A stretch of 20,964 bases of DNA from a virus: positions 1 through 20,964 of IMG/VR virus record IMGVR_UViG_3300000385_000030. One strand, given 5' to 3'. The translations under genes and the position numbers were made by a program. How positions within the stretch are numbered: position 1 is the first letter of the stretch; each line of letters opens with the position of its first letter. The notes beneath the pieces were generated by a model that was given only the letters and a program-made list of their open reading frames with translations, made no database searches and was not told the origin of the DNA. This document shows, one piece after another, positions 5,727-14,495 of this stretch.

Positions 5727-5980
5727 GCAGAACTTTTAACAACGAAGGAAAAATTAAACTAACGCAATTGATTAATGAAGGCATGTCAGTAATGCATGAG
5801 ATTGATTCTTTAAACGAAGGATTAAATGATACTGTTAAAGCAATTGCAGAAGAATTAGAAATCAAACCCAGTGTTTTGAAAAAAGCAATTAGAGTTGCAC
5901 ATAAATCAAAATTATCTGAAACAAACCAAGAAAATGAAGAACTGAATACTATTTTGGAGACTGTAGGTAAAACTCATTAA
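5723..5980 (+). CDS. dsbA: DsbA-like dsDNA-binding protein (late transcription)
   Basis: This 85-aa protein has the size and helix order of T4 DsbA, a dsDNA-binding protein that supports late promoter recognition (not the disulfide oxidoreductase of the same name). The stretch DTVKAIAEELEIKPSVLKKA followed by IRVAHKSK aligns by eye with the T4 region that ends RLLALYHKDN. The C-terminus is acidic, as in T4. It sits between the YdcH-like gene and DNA polymerase, with overlaps on both sides. The assignment is from memory of the T4 sequence and is not verified by search. Confidence 0.65.
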   Translation: MSRTFNNEGKIKLTQLINEGMSVMHEIDSLNEGLNDTVKAIAEELEIKPSVLKKAIRVAHKSKLSETNQENEELNTILETVGKTH

Positions 5981-8694
5981 TGTCTTACGTTGATGCTATT
6001 TACAACCGAGACAAAGATCGGATTTTTGTAGTAGAACGTTCAACGGACGGGATTCGCCATTACCAGGAATATCCTGCAACATATACATTTTACTATGATG
6101 ATCCTAAAGGAAAACATCGTAGTATTTTTGGCGACCCCGTCTCTAGGTTTTCTACTAAAAAAAGATCGGAATATGAAAAAGAAAAAAGAATACACAGTAA
6201 CAAAAACTTGTTTGAAAGTGATATCCCTGTAGTATTCAGGTGCTTGAGTGAAAATTATTTAAATGCAGAACCTCCTAAACTGCACACAGCGTTTTTTGAT
6301 ATTGAAGTTGATTTTGATGCTGAAAGAGGATTTGCTCCTACTAATGATCCATTTAGCCCGGTTACAGCAATCGCATTATACTTAGATTGGTTAGATAAAC
6401 TAATATGCTTAGCTATTCCTCCTAAGCACATGAGCGATGAGACTGCACAAGAACTAATTTCCGAGTTTCCAAATACTTTTTTATTTAGAAATGAAGTTGA
6501 AATGTTCGAAACATTTTTTGAACTGATTGACGATGCAGATGTATTAACTGGCTGGAACTCAGAAGGCTTTGATATTCCGTATCTTGTAAATCGCGTAACA
6601 CGAATTATGAGTAAAGATGATACTCGTAAGTTTTGTTTGATGGGAGAAATGCCCAAAATGAGAACTTACGAACGATTTGGCAAAGAAGAACAAACTTTTG
6701 ACTTAGTTGGAAGAATTCATATGGATTATCTTCAACTATACAAAAAGTATAATTATGAATCTAGGCACAGCTATTCTCTTGATGCCATTTCAGAAATGGA
6801 GTTAGGTGATGTAAAAACTCCATATGAAGGAACATTAGATCAATTATATAATAAAGACTTCAAAGAGTTTATTAGATATAACAGACAAGACACTATGCTG
6901 GTTGCTAGGTTACACGAAAAACTAAAGTTTTTAGATTTAGCTAATGCAATAGCACATGAAAACACTGTACTAATTCCAACTGCTATGGGTTCGGTAGCTA
7001 TGATTGAAATGGCTATTATGAACGAGGCGCATGAACGCGGGGTAGTTGTTCCAGATAAAAAACGCAAAAGTTCAGACGAAGACGCTTCGCCGGCAGCCGG
7101 AGCATATGTAGCATATCCAAAGAAAGGAATTCATGAATGGATAGGCGCCGTCGATATTAACTCACTATATCCTTCTACGATCAGGGCACTTAATATGGCT
7201 CCTGAAACTATTGTGGGACAAGTTCGTCAAACACTAACTGAACGTTACATGCAAGAAAAAAGCACATCTCTAACAAAACAAAAACGTAAAAAGAAAAACG
7301 GTGATGATGCCGACGCAGTAACTGGTTCAGTGCTATGGGAAAACTTATTTGGTTCGCTTGAATACACTGCGATTATGAATCAAGAAAAAGGAACTATGCT
7401 GACTATCGATTATACAGATGGCAGAACAGAAGAAATGTCAGCCGCAGAAATTTGGAAAATGATTTTTGATAGTCACAAGCCTTACATTCTTTCGGCAAAT
7501 GGAACAATCTTTACTTATGAAAAAGAAGGCGTGATTCCTGGATTGTTGTCGCGTTGGTACACAGAACGACAATCCATCCAAAAACAAGCACGAGATGCAT
7601 ATGGAACTGACAAATTTGAATATTACGATAAGCGTCAGTTAGTTCGTAAAATTTTGCTTAACTCAGCATATGGCGCATTGTTAAATGAACATTGTAGATT
7701 TTACGATAAGCGTTTAGGACAATCTGTTACACTGACTGGCAGACAAATTACTAAACACATGATGGCTGCTGTTAATGAAATTATTGTAGGCAAATATGAA
7801 CACGATGGCAGTGCTATTGTATATGGTGATACTGATAGCGCCTACTTTACAGCATATCCTGCTCTTAAAGAGCAAATCGAAAAAGGAGAAATCGACTGGA
7901 ACAAAGAAACCGCTATCGCCTTATATGATAGTATTTCAGAGCAAGCAAATGATACGTTCCCTACATTCATGGAGCAAGCATTTCATTGTCCTAGAAAAAA
8001 TGGAGAGATTATTCAATCGGGCAGAGAGGTAGTTGGCGATAGAAGTTTGTTTATTACTAAAAAGAGATATGCAATTAACATTATCGATAAAGAAGGCAAA
8101 CGCACAGATATAGACAAGCCTGGCGAAATTAAAGCAATGGGACTTGATTTAAAGCGAGCAGATACTCCCAAATATGTGCAAGAATTTTTAATGTCTGTAT
8201 TAGAATTAGTTTTGGCAGGTGGTACAAGGGAAGAAGTTATTGAAAAAATTAAAGATTTCAAAAACGAGTTAAATGCGCAAGATGGTTGGACAAAAGGAAG
8301 CCCTAAAAGTGCAAACAAAATCACGTATTACGAAGAGTTAGAAAAGCGAAGCAAAACAGGAAAAGCCAATATGCCAGGTCATGTAAGAGCCGCAATTAAT
8401 TGGAATTATTTACGTGAACTTAATAACGATCAACATTCGATGAAACTAGTAGATGGGATGAAAGTAGTTGTTTGTAAACTTAAATCAAACCCTCTTAACT
8501 TTACTAGTATCGCTTATCCTACTGACGAATTAAGATTGCCAGATTGGTTTAAACAATTGCCGTTTGACGACAAAGAAATGCAAAAAACACTAGTAGACAA
8601 AAAAATCGAAAACTTGCTTGGTGTTCTTAAGTGGGATTTAGAATCTAATACCAACGTTGACACTACTTTTGATGATTTATTTGTTTTTTCATAA
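5980..8694 (+). CDS. 43: DNA polymerase, family B (gp43-like)
   Basis: This 904-aa replicative polymerase is close to T4 gp43 (898 aa). The proofreading exonuclease is intact: FFDIEVDF (D107, E109), GWNSEGFDIPYL (D198) and YNRQDTMLV (D304). Polymerase motif A is DINSLYPS (D392), motif B is KILLNSAYGA, and motif C is YGDTDS (D617, D619). KKRYA follows in the thumb-side region. The C-terminus is full length. The gene starts in a TAATG overlap with the DsbA-like gene and belongs to the operon from the promoter at 5504. A basic insertion TKQKRKKKNGDDADA lies between motifs A and B. No inteins, frameshifts or split are seen. Confidence 0.98.
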   Translation: MSYVDAIYNRDKDRIFVVERSTDGIRHYQEYPATYTFYYDDPKGKHRSIFGDPVSRFSTKKRSEYEKEKRIHSNKNLFESDIPVVFRCLSENYLNAEPPKLHTAFFDIEVDFDAERGFAPTNDPFSPVTAIALYLDWLDKLICLAIPPKHMSDETAQELISEFPNTFLFRNEVEMFETFFELIDDADVLTGWNSEGFDIPYLVNRVTRIMSKDDTRKFCLMGEMPKMRTYERFGKEEQTFDLVGRIHMDYLQLYKKYNYESRHSYSLDAISEMELGDVKTPYEGTLDQLYNKDFKEFIRYNRQDTMLVARLHEKLKFLDLANAIAHENTVLIPTAMGSVAMIEMAIMNEAHERGVVVPDKKRKSSDEDASPAAGAYVAYPKKGIHEWIGAVDINSLYPSTIRALNMAPETIVGQVRQTLTERYMQEKSTSLTKQKRKKKNGDDADAVTGSVLWENLFGSLEYTAIMNQEKGTMLTIDYTDGRTEEMSAAEIWKMIFDSHKPYILSANGTIFTYEKEGVIPGLLSRWYTERQSIQKQARDAYGTDKFEYYDKRQLVRKILLNSAYGALLNEHCRFYDKRLGQSVTLTGRQITKHMMAAVNEIIVGKYEHDGSAIVYGDTDSAYFTAYPALKEQIEKGEIDWNKETAIALYDSISEQANDTFPTFMEQAFHCPRKNGEIIQSGREVVGDRSLFITKKRYAINIIDKEGKRTDIDKPGEIKAMGLDLKRADTPKYVQEFLMSVLELVLAGGTREEVIEKIKDFKNELNAQDGWTKGSPKSANKITYYEELEKRSKTGKANMPGHVRAAINWNYLRELNNDQHSMKLVDGMKVVVCKLKSNPLNFTSIAYPTDELRLPDWFKQLPFDDKEMQKTLVDKKIENLLGVLKWDLESNTNVDTTFDDLFVFS

Positions 8695-8697
8695 ATA
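8690..8697 (+). promoter_or_regulatory. Candidate late promoter box before the accessory cassette
   Basis: CATAAATA overlaps the stop codon of DNA polymerase and lies 25 bases before the ATG at 8723. It fits the cyanophage-type late box NATAAATA. It would let the cassette at 8723-16022 be expressed late, apart from the polymerase operon. A single 8-mer in AT-rich DNA is modest evidence, but the position is right. Confidence 0.5.
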
Positions 8698-8722
8698 CAA
8701 ATGGATTGGATAAAGGCAGCAA

Positions 8723-10138
8723 ATGACGTATAAATTATACTACGACACTCTTCCTGGAAATAAACTTATGATAAACAGGTTGAGCCGCCATATAAAAGAT
8801 TTTACTTCTGGTCTCTGGAGAGGCACATCTGTAATACAGGACATGATGACGGTTCTAGGAATCGATTATAAATGGACTAACAATGCCAAGGATCCAGAAG
8901 CCATAGTAGTCATTGAAGTGGAAAGTCAACCTCCTGAAATTTTACATAAAGTTATTAATATGGCTAGCAATACATATAAAAAATGTATTGTAGCATGCAC
9001 GACAGAACAACCGTGTATGGAAACAATAGAGGCACTTCCCAGTTTACAAAAGTTACATCCCAACGTTCTTATAACTTTTGGAGGTAACCCTGAACTTAAT
9101 TTTAAATCAAGTAATATGGTTTTTTATCCTTATTATCTGCTAAAGCCTTTTATTTTTGACATCTCAGTTAAGTTGCACAATCATTTAAACTGCAATGGAT
9201 TAACTTCATCAAAGCCTTATATCTTTAATCATTTATCTAGAATGTGGGCAAGAGAAAAATATCATACTCACTATACGATTATGAATCATTTTGAGCGAAA
9301 ATATGATAAAGATCGTGGATATGGGGCAATGCTATCATATAGGCCTATTAACTTTCTTGGCGATGCGGGAGATAGGCACCAAAGGGCCGTTGAAGGTTTA
9401 AAATATCTAGCTATTGAGAATGATAAAAGAGGAGATGATCCATTAACAAGAGGGCTGTACAAAGAACTTTATCCCACCAAAGACTATATAAACAAAGCGG
9501 ACCCAAAACACCCAGATCATTATAAGTGGTTGAAATTAGATAATGATCCGATGTATGATAGCGAAGGCAAAATGCTTGATGTAGGGATGCGGGACCTTGC
9601 ACACCCTATAGGAGTTTATTCAAGAAGTCATATCGCACTAGTAACTGAAATTGAGTGCGGTGAATGGGATAGCACTTATTTGGCAAAAGGTCTTGGATTT
9701 AGTCATGAAAATCCTAACCCATTAACTATAAAAGAAAAAAGCAAATCTACCCCTACAACGGTTTTTAATAGTTTCATATCGGAAAAAACTGTTCAGCCTA
9801 TTTTAAACAAGCAAATTTTTATTGTTGGGAATACCGACTTGATAAATGGTAGTTATAATACAGATTTTTTAAAACGTTGTTTGGGATTTGAGTTATTTGA
9901 AGAAGTATTTGATTACCAAGATATAGAAAACGAAAACAAGTTTTTAACGACTGCTAAGGTTATAGAACAATTAAACGACTTTAAAGAAGAAGTTATTTTT
10001 GATAACGCTAGAGTTCTGGGAGAAAAACTGCATTATAACAGAGATTTAATGGCAAACCCAAATAGTGAGCTAAGACAAAAATTAAAAAAATGGTTTGTTG
10101 AAGATTTATTAGATAAGTTTTTAGAAATGGACTCGTAG
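8723..10138 (+). CDS. Putative glycosyltransferase-like protein, copy 1
   Basis: This 471-aa protein is a full-length paralog of the next gene. Shared blocks include KLYYDTLPGNKL at the N-terminus, IFNHLSRMW with KYHTHYTI near residues 168-188, and GLGFSHENPNP near 325. The most informative part is FISEKTVQPILNKQIFIVGN at about residues 349-368, followed by LGFELFEEVFDY. This SEKT..P......F...G....GF..F pattern is typical of a group of phage and bacterial glycosyltransferase-like proteins distantly related to fucosyltransferase/exostosin folds. No signal peptide or membrane segment is seen. Donor and acceptor (DNA, virion protein, host glycan or small molecule) cannot be told. It is the first gene behind the late-type box at 8690. 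Confidence 0.5.
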   Translation: MTYKLYYDTLPGNKLMINRLSRHIKDFTSGLWRGTSVIQDMMTVLGIDYKWTNNAKDPEAIVVIEVESQPPEILHKVINMASNTYKKCIVACTTEQPCMETIEALPSLQKLHPNVLITFGGNPELNFKSSNMVFYPYYLLKPFIFDISVKLHNHLNCNGLTSSKPYIFNHLSRMWAREKYHTHYTIMNHFERKYDKDRGYGAMLSYRPINFLGDAGDRHQRAVEGLKYLAIENDKRGDDPLTRGLYKELYPTKDYINKADPKHPDHYKWLKLDNDPMYDSEGKMLDVGMRDLAHPIGVYSRSHIALVTEIECGEWDSTYLAKGLGFSHENPNPLTIKEKSKSTPTTVFNSFISEKTVQPILNKQIFIVGNTDLINGSYNTDFLKRCLGFELFEEVFDYQDIENENKFLTTAKVIEQLNDFKEEVIFDNARVLGEKLHYNRDLMANPNSELRQKLKKWFVEDLLDKFLEMDS

Positions 10139-10146
10139 TTTCTAAA

Positions 10147-11556
10147 ATGTACAAATTATACTACGACACGGTGCCCGGAAATAAGTTGCTTTTTAATGAT
10201 CTTAATAGCAAGATTGGTAATTATTCTTCGGGACTTTGGGGTAGAACTGGAGTAATACACGATATGATGTCTATCTTAGGCATCAATTATAAATGGACCA
10301 ATGACATTAAAGACCCAAGTGTTATTCCTATCATAGAAGTAGATAGTCAGCAAGCAAAAGCATTTCATAATATTGTAGAAATAGCTAGTAAAAAATTTAA
10401 AAAATCTATTGTAGTTTCCACGACAGAAGCCCCCACAGTTGAAACGATAAATTTATTACCAAAATTAAAATACTATTTTCCTAATGTGCTATTAGTATTT
10501 TTAGGAAATCCAAAGTTAAATTTTCATTCAAGCAACATAGTTTTCTATCCATTTTTTTTATTAAGCCCTTTTGTTTTTAAAATGTCAGTAGAAACACATT
10601 GTTACGAAAATTGTAATTATTTAACATCAAAAAAAGGACATATCTTTAATCATTTGTCTAGGATGTGGTCACAAGACAAATATCACACACACTATACAAT
10701 ACAAAAATATTTTAAAAACAGACATCATCCAGAAAAACAACCTGGCTGTATTCTTTCTTACAGACCAATAAACTATACAGAGATCGAGGATAGAAAAAAA
10801 GCTGACCTAGAATCTCTTACACATGTAATAAGTAAAAACAATCAGCGCATCGAAGAAGAAAAAACAAAACGTTATGAAAAACTTTATCCTACAGAAGATT
10901 ATCTTGCATGTGCAGATGTTAATAATACCAAATGTTTTCCTTTGATGCAATTAGAAGATGATCCAATGTATGATACTCAAGGAAATGCGATTTCTTTAGT
11001 AGGAATGATGAAGTTGAAACATCCGAATATAATTTATACAGAAAGTCACATTTCTTTAATAACTGAAAATGGGTGTTGTTCGTGGGATTCTCGATATTTA
11101 GCAGAGGGACTTGGGTTTAGTCATGAGAACCCTAACCCAGAAACAGTATGTATCCACAATAGAGTACCCAGAACTAAAACCTTTAATCACATTATTTCCG
11201 AAAAAACCGTTCAGCCTATCTTAAATGGACATATTTTTATCGTAGGCAACGTTGATATGAGCAACGGTAAATATCATACTAATTTTCTTAAAAAGATTTT
11301 AGGATTCCAATTATTTGAAGAAGTTTTCGATTACAGATCGTTGGAAAATGATAGCAGGCACTTGTTTACCTATAATGTAATAAATCAATTGAATGATTTC
11401 AGAGAAGAAGTCATTTTTGATAATTCTAAAATTTTAATAGAAAAAATTCAACACAATAAAGATTTAATGATAAATCCAAATGGCGAACTAAGAATAAAAT
11501 TAAAAAAATGGTTCATTCAAGATATACTAAATAAGTTTTTAAAACTTGATCCTTAA
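10147..11556 (+). CDS. Putative glycosyltransferase-like protein, copy 2
   Basis: This 469-aa tandem paralog starts eight bases after copy 1 and aligns over its whole length. The signature IISEKTVQPILNGHIFIVGN at about residues 347-366 is kept, as are GLGFSHENPNP and LGFQLFEEVFDY. The middle (residues about 195-290) differs most, where an acceptor site could lie. Both copies keep the same core motifs, so both are probably active, perhaps on different acceptors. The start has no strong ribosome-binding site, which suggests re-initiation from copy 1. It ends in a TAATG overlap with the oxygenase gene. Confidence 0.5.
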   Translation: MYKLYYDTVPGNKLLFNDLNSKIGNYSSGLWGRTGVIHDMMSILGINYKWTNDIKDPSVIPIIEVDSQQAKAFHNIVEIASKKFKKSIVVSTTEAPTVETINLLPKLKYYFPNVLLVFLGNPKLNFHSSNIVFYPFFLLSPFVFKMSVETHCYENCNYLTSKKGHIFNHLSRMWSQDKYHTHYTIQKYFKNRHHPEKQPGCILSYRPINYTEIEDRKKADLESLTHVISKNNQRIEEEKTKRYEKLYPTEDYLACADVNNTKCFPLMQLEDDPMYDTQGNAISLVGMMKLKHPNIIYTESHISLITENGCCSWDSRYLAEGLGFSHENPNPETVCIHNRVPRTKTFNHIISEKTVQPILNGHIFIVGNVDMSNGKYHTNFLKKILGFQLFEEVFDYRSLENDSRHLFTYNVINQLNDFREEVIFDNSKILIEKIQHNKDLMINPNGELRIKLKKWFIQDILNKFLKLDP

Positions 11557-12668
11557 TGAGGCATGCAATGAACCAATATTTACAAAAGAACTTTAACAAC
11601 TCTACTTTAGACTATGATCTTAAAAAATATAACTGGCCCAGTTTGATTCTTGAAACCATTCAAAAGAAGTATCCCAACGTAGAATCTTTAGAACACATAC
11701 ATTTATTTTTAGATCGGGAACAAATCTCAGATGCAACAAAACTAGTTTCAGATAGTTTTTTAACTGAGCACATGAGCAAACTTATCGATGATTTCGCACA
11801 AGAATACATCTCTCCTTTAATCGGGGGATCCAGATATTTAGTAAAAAGACAACCTACACTAAATCTAGTAGTACCAAACCAAAGCAGGCTAGGAAGAAGA
11901 CTTCCATTTCATCAAGGAATATTTTATGACAATGGAAGAGGGCAAGGAACTATTTGGATGCCCCTAACAAAATGCTACGAGTCAAATTCTATGTGGGTAG
12001 TAGATTTACAAGAAAGTAGAGATTTGACTAAAAAAGTTATTGACAACAAATGGTCTGTTGAAGAGTTTGAAACAGAATGTTTAAAATATGCATGGCCAGT
12101 AACATTAGAGCCGGGGCAAGCGCATCTGTTTGCTCAAGAACATATTCATGGTAATGTCGAAAATACCACTGACATTACTAGGCTTGCAATCGATTGGCAT
12201 GTTTTGATAGAAGGCGAAGAGTATCATAGAAGGTATCCAGGAGCATTCTTTAGGCTTCCAGGAGATTATGTTGATACACCTCAGCCAGATAATAATAAAA
12301 CTTATATCGGTTATTTATCTCATAATAGTCACTTCGATGCTCACATAGGAAAACATGCACAACGTTGTACGATAGAGCACTATATTGGGCAGCAACAAAT
12401 TAAACTAAGCGGTTACCAATTTGAAAATGAATACTTAACGCATTTGCCTATTTTTGAGCACTTACTAGAACAGAATATTGATTGTATAGTAGTTTTTAGC
12501 ATGTATTCTATTACTGATGAGTTATTAAAAAAAGCAATTGACTTAGGAAAAGAAATACACTTTGCTAATGAATACATGATTATGCGAACAGAAAAAGATT
12601 TAGAAAAGGCACTTACATATAAAAACTTTGCTATATCTAAAAAAGAAAAATTGCCATTTGAGGAGTAA
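11556..12668 (+). CDS. PhyH/StrG-like Fe(II)/2-oxoglutarate enzyme with HxG motif
   Basis: This 370-aa protein has a PhyH-type double-stranded beta-helix core: PFHQGIFYDNG (H119), GTIWMPLTKC, LEPGQAHLF, then HIHGN (H196/H198) and TRLAIDWHVL (R209, expected to bind 2-oxoglutarate). In ordinary family members the first metal motif is HxD; here it is H119-Q-G121. Loss of the carboxylate is the hallmark of Fe/2OG halogenases such as SyrB2 (HxA) and the HxG group, where chloride takes the free site. A relation to StrG of streptomycin clusters is also plausible. Residues of about 245-370 form an extra C-terminal part without a recognised motif. An alternative ATG at 11568 exists. Oxygenase, halogenase and inactive protein are all still possible. 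Confidence 0.6.
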   Translation: MRHAMNQYLQKNFNNSTLDYDLKKYNWPSLILETIQKKYPNVESLEHIHLFLDREQISDATKLVSDSFLTEHMSKLIDDFAQEYISPLIGGSRYLVKRQPTLNLVVPNQSRLGRRLPFHQGIFYDNGRGQGTIWMPLTKCYESNSMWVVDLQESRDLTKKVIDNKWSVEEFETECLKYAWPVTLEPGQAHLFAQEHIHGNVENTTDITRLAIDWHVLIEGEEYHRRYPGAFFRLPGDYVDTPQPDNNKTYIGYLSHNSHFDAHIGKHAQRCTIEHYIGQQQIKLSGYQFENEYLTHLPIFEHLLEQNIDCIVVFSMYSITDELLKKAIDLGKEIHFANEYMIMRTEKDLEKALTYKNFAISKKEKLPFEE

Positions 12669-12669
12669 T

Positions 12670-13545
12670 GTGAATACGCTGAGAGGGGCAAGACCCATAC
12701 CCGACAAAGAAATTAAAAATTATTATAATAACTTTTCTTTTAATGAAGTATCTTTAGATCATTATAAAGATGCATGGGTATCTTGGATTAACAATACACA
12801 ATTAAAAAGTATTCAGGGTCTAGAAGCGTTTGGTTATTTCGATTATATTGCTGGCACTAGTCATGCCTTTGATCACTTTGTAATAAAAAATTCTAAAAAG
12901 ACTATCCTTACCCTCAGAGGAGACTTTCAGTACCATCATTGTATTTCCAAATTTAATAAATTTAAGTACATTGATTATTCGAATGTAAATGATTTAGAAA
13001 AAGCAGTGTCTAAAGACCAAAGTTATGCTATGATTATCAGCGTTCCCTTTAGCGATTTGGGTTGTGTTCACCCAGATTTCGATACTATTTTAAAGTTTTG
13101 TAGTAAAATGAACATATCGGTTTTATTAGATTTAGCTTATTGGGGAATTAGTAAAAATATTCACATTGATTTAAATAAGTATCCTTGTGTTGATGAAGTA
13201 GCATTTAGTCTAAGCAAATCTTTTTATACGTTAGAAAATCACAGAGTTGGAATTAGATTTACAAAACAATATGTTGACGATGGTATTAGCATGCTAAACG
13301 AAGTAAAAATGTATAACAAATACAGTATGAGCCTAGGCGTTTACTATATGAATCAGTTTGATCCAGATTGGAACTGGAACAAATACAAAACCAAATACAA
13401 CGAACTTTGTGTGCAAGAAAATCTAAAACAAACCGACACTGTTATTTTTGGATTAGGAGATAAAGAAAGACATTCTCACTTTAACAGAGGAATACCTGAT
13501 AACTTTAGAGTTTGTATTAGTGAAGCACTGGGAGATGAAGTATGA
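12670..13545 (+). CDS. Compact PLP aminotransferase-like protein, copy 1
   Basis: I place the start at the GTG at 12670, two bases after the upstream stop and behind GAGGAG, giving 291 aa. An in-frame ATG at 12628 would overlap the previous gene. The protein has fold-type-I aminotransferase landmarks: GTSHAFDHF (phosphate-side loop), SVPFSDLG in the position of the NPxNPTG turn, LLDLAYWG (Asp and Tyr to PLP), FSLSKSF with the Schiff-base lysine, and HRVGIRF. FRVCIS at the end fits the C-terminal substrate arginine. It is 60-100 residues shorter than usual for class I/II enzymes, the lost part being mostly the small domain. The donor and acceptor are unknown. Confidence 0.6.
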   Translation: MNTLRGARPIPDKEIKNYYNNFSFNEVSLDHYKDAWVSWINNTQLKSIQGLEAFGYFDYIAGTSHAFDHFVIKNSKKTILTLRGDFQYHHCISKFNKFKYIDYSNVNDLEKAVSKDQSYAMIISVPFSDLGCVHPDFDTILKFCSKMNISVLLDLAYWGISKNIHIDLNKYPCVDEVAFSLSKSFYTLENHRVGIRFTKQYVDDGISMLNEVKMYNKYSMSLGVYYMNQFDPDWNWNKYKTKYNELCVQENLKQTDTVIFGLGDKERHSHFNRGIPDNFRVCISEALGDEV

Positions 13546-14495
13546 CAACTCATACACAAATTCCTGATAATAAATCAAAAGTATACGGAGGTGCCTGGAG
13601 TGTTCATGATGCAGATGTTGTCAAAAAACGAGATGAATTGCTAAGAGAATTTTCTAATTTTGACTTGGGTAATAGAAAGTTAACACAAAAATTAAAAGAA
13701 GATTTTTTTGCTACTTTTAAAGATTGGATGTTCAACGACTTTGATTTTTCGGGAACCGATCTTTATAATAATTGCTGTGTTACAAATGGAACTACTGAGA
13801 GTTTTGCACAATTTTATTTAAGATATGGCAATAAAAAAAGATTAAGACTAGCAAAAGGAGAATATTTTTATCAGCAAATGATGAAAAATCTTTGGTATCA
13901 AGATAACTTTGCTTGGTTAGATGAAGACAAAATTCGAGAAAACGATTTCGTTTTGATTAGTGTTCCTTTTTCTGATACCGGCTCAGTACCCGATCAGTTA
14001 GAAGAAATGCTGTGTGAATGCGACAAACTTCAAGTTCCCGTTATGTTAGATATGGCATTTATAAATCTAACAAATCAAGAAGCACTTAACACAACAATTA
14101 ATTTAGAACACGAATGCATAGAATATATTGTAAGTTCTTTAAGTAAGGCACTGCCGATAGAAAATTATAGAGTAGGAATAAGACTTCAAAAACAAAAATT
14201 TGAAGATCAATTATATGTAATCAACGAAGACAATTATAATTATTTGAATTTTTGTAGCGTTTTTATTGGAACAGAATTAATGAAATCTTTTCCTGCAAGA
14301 ACACTATTTGACAAATATAGACCAAAACAACTTGAACTATGCAAAGAACTAAACTTAGTTCCTAGTCCTTGTTATATATTTGGAATAGATATCAACAATC
14401 AATATCCAGAATATTCTAGGGGAAATAAAACAAATAGATTATGTTTTTCTAGAGTATGGGACAATAGAGCAAAAAAAGAAGGATTAAAAACATGA
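13542..14495 (+). CDS. Compact PLP aminotransferase-like protein, copy 2
   Basis: This 317-aa protein is a divergent paralog of the previous one, starting in an ATGA overlap. It has CCVTNGTTESFAQFY (PLP phosphate loop), SVPFSDTGSVPDQ, VMLDMAFINL (Asp), SSLSKALPIENYRVGIR with the lysine and following arginine, and NRLCFSRVW near the end. Both copies replace the usual Asn of the NPTG turn by Ser in VPFSD. They may form a heterodimer, since fold-type-I active sites lie at dimer interfaces, or act on successive substrates. The next gene overlaps by four bases. Confidence 0.6.
   Translation: MTTHTQIPDNKSKVYGGAWSVHDADVVKKRDELLREFSNFDLGNRKLTQKLKEDFFATFKDWMFNDFDFSGTDLYNNCCVTNGTTESFAQFYLRYGNKKRLRLAKGEYFYQQMMKNLWYQDNFAWLDEDKIRENDFVLISVPFSDTGSVPDQLEEMLCECDKLQVPVMLDMAFINLTNQEALNTTINLEHECIEYIVSSLSKALPIENYRVGIRLQKQKFEDQLYVINEDNYNYLNFCSVFIGTELMKSFPARTLFDKYRPKQLELCKELNLVPSPCYIFGIDINNQYPEYSRGNKTNRLCFSRVWDNRAKKEGLKT

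Noticed and set aside
6255-6656. 133-aa minus-strand open frame inside DNA polymerase
   Set aside because: It lies entirely opposite the exonuclease domain of a strongly conserved gene and has a Ser-rich shadow composition.
7796-8032. Out-of-frame plus-strand open frame inside DNA polymerase
   Set aside because: It runs through polymerase motif C in another frame and has no ribosome-binding site of its own.
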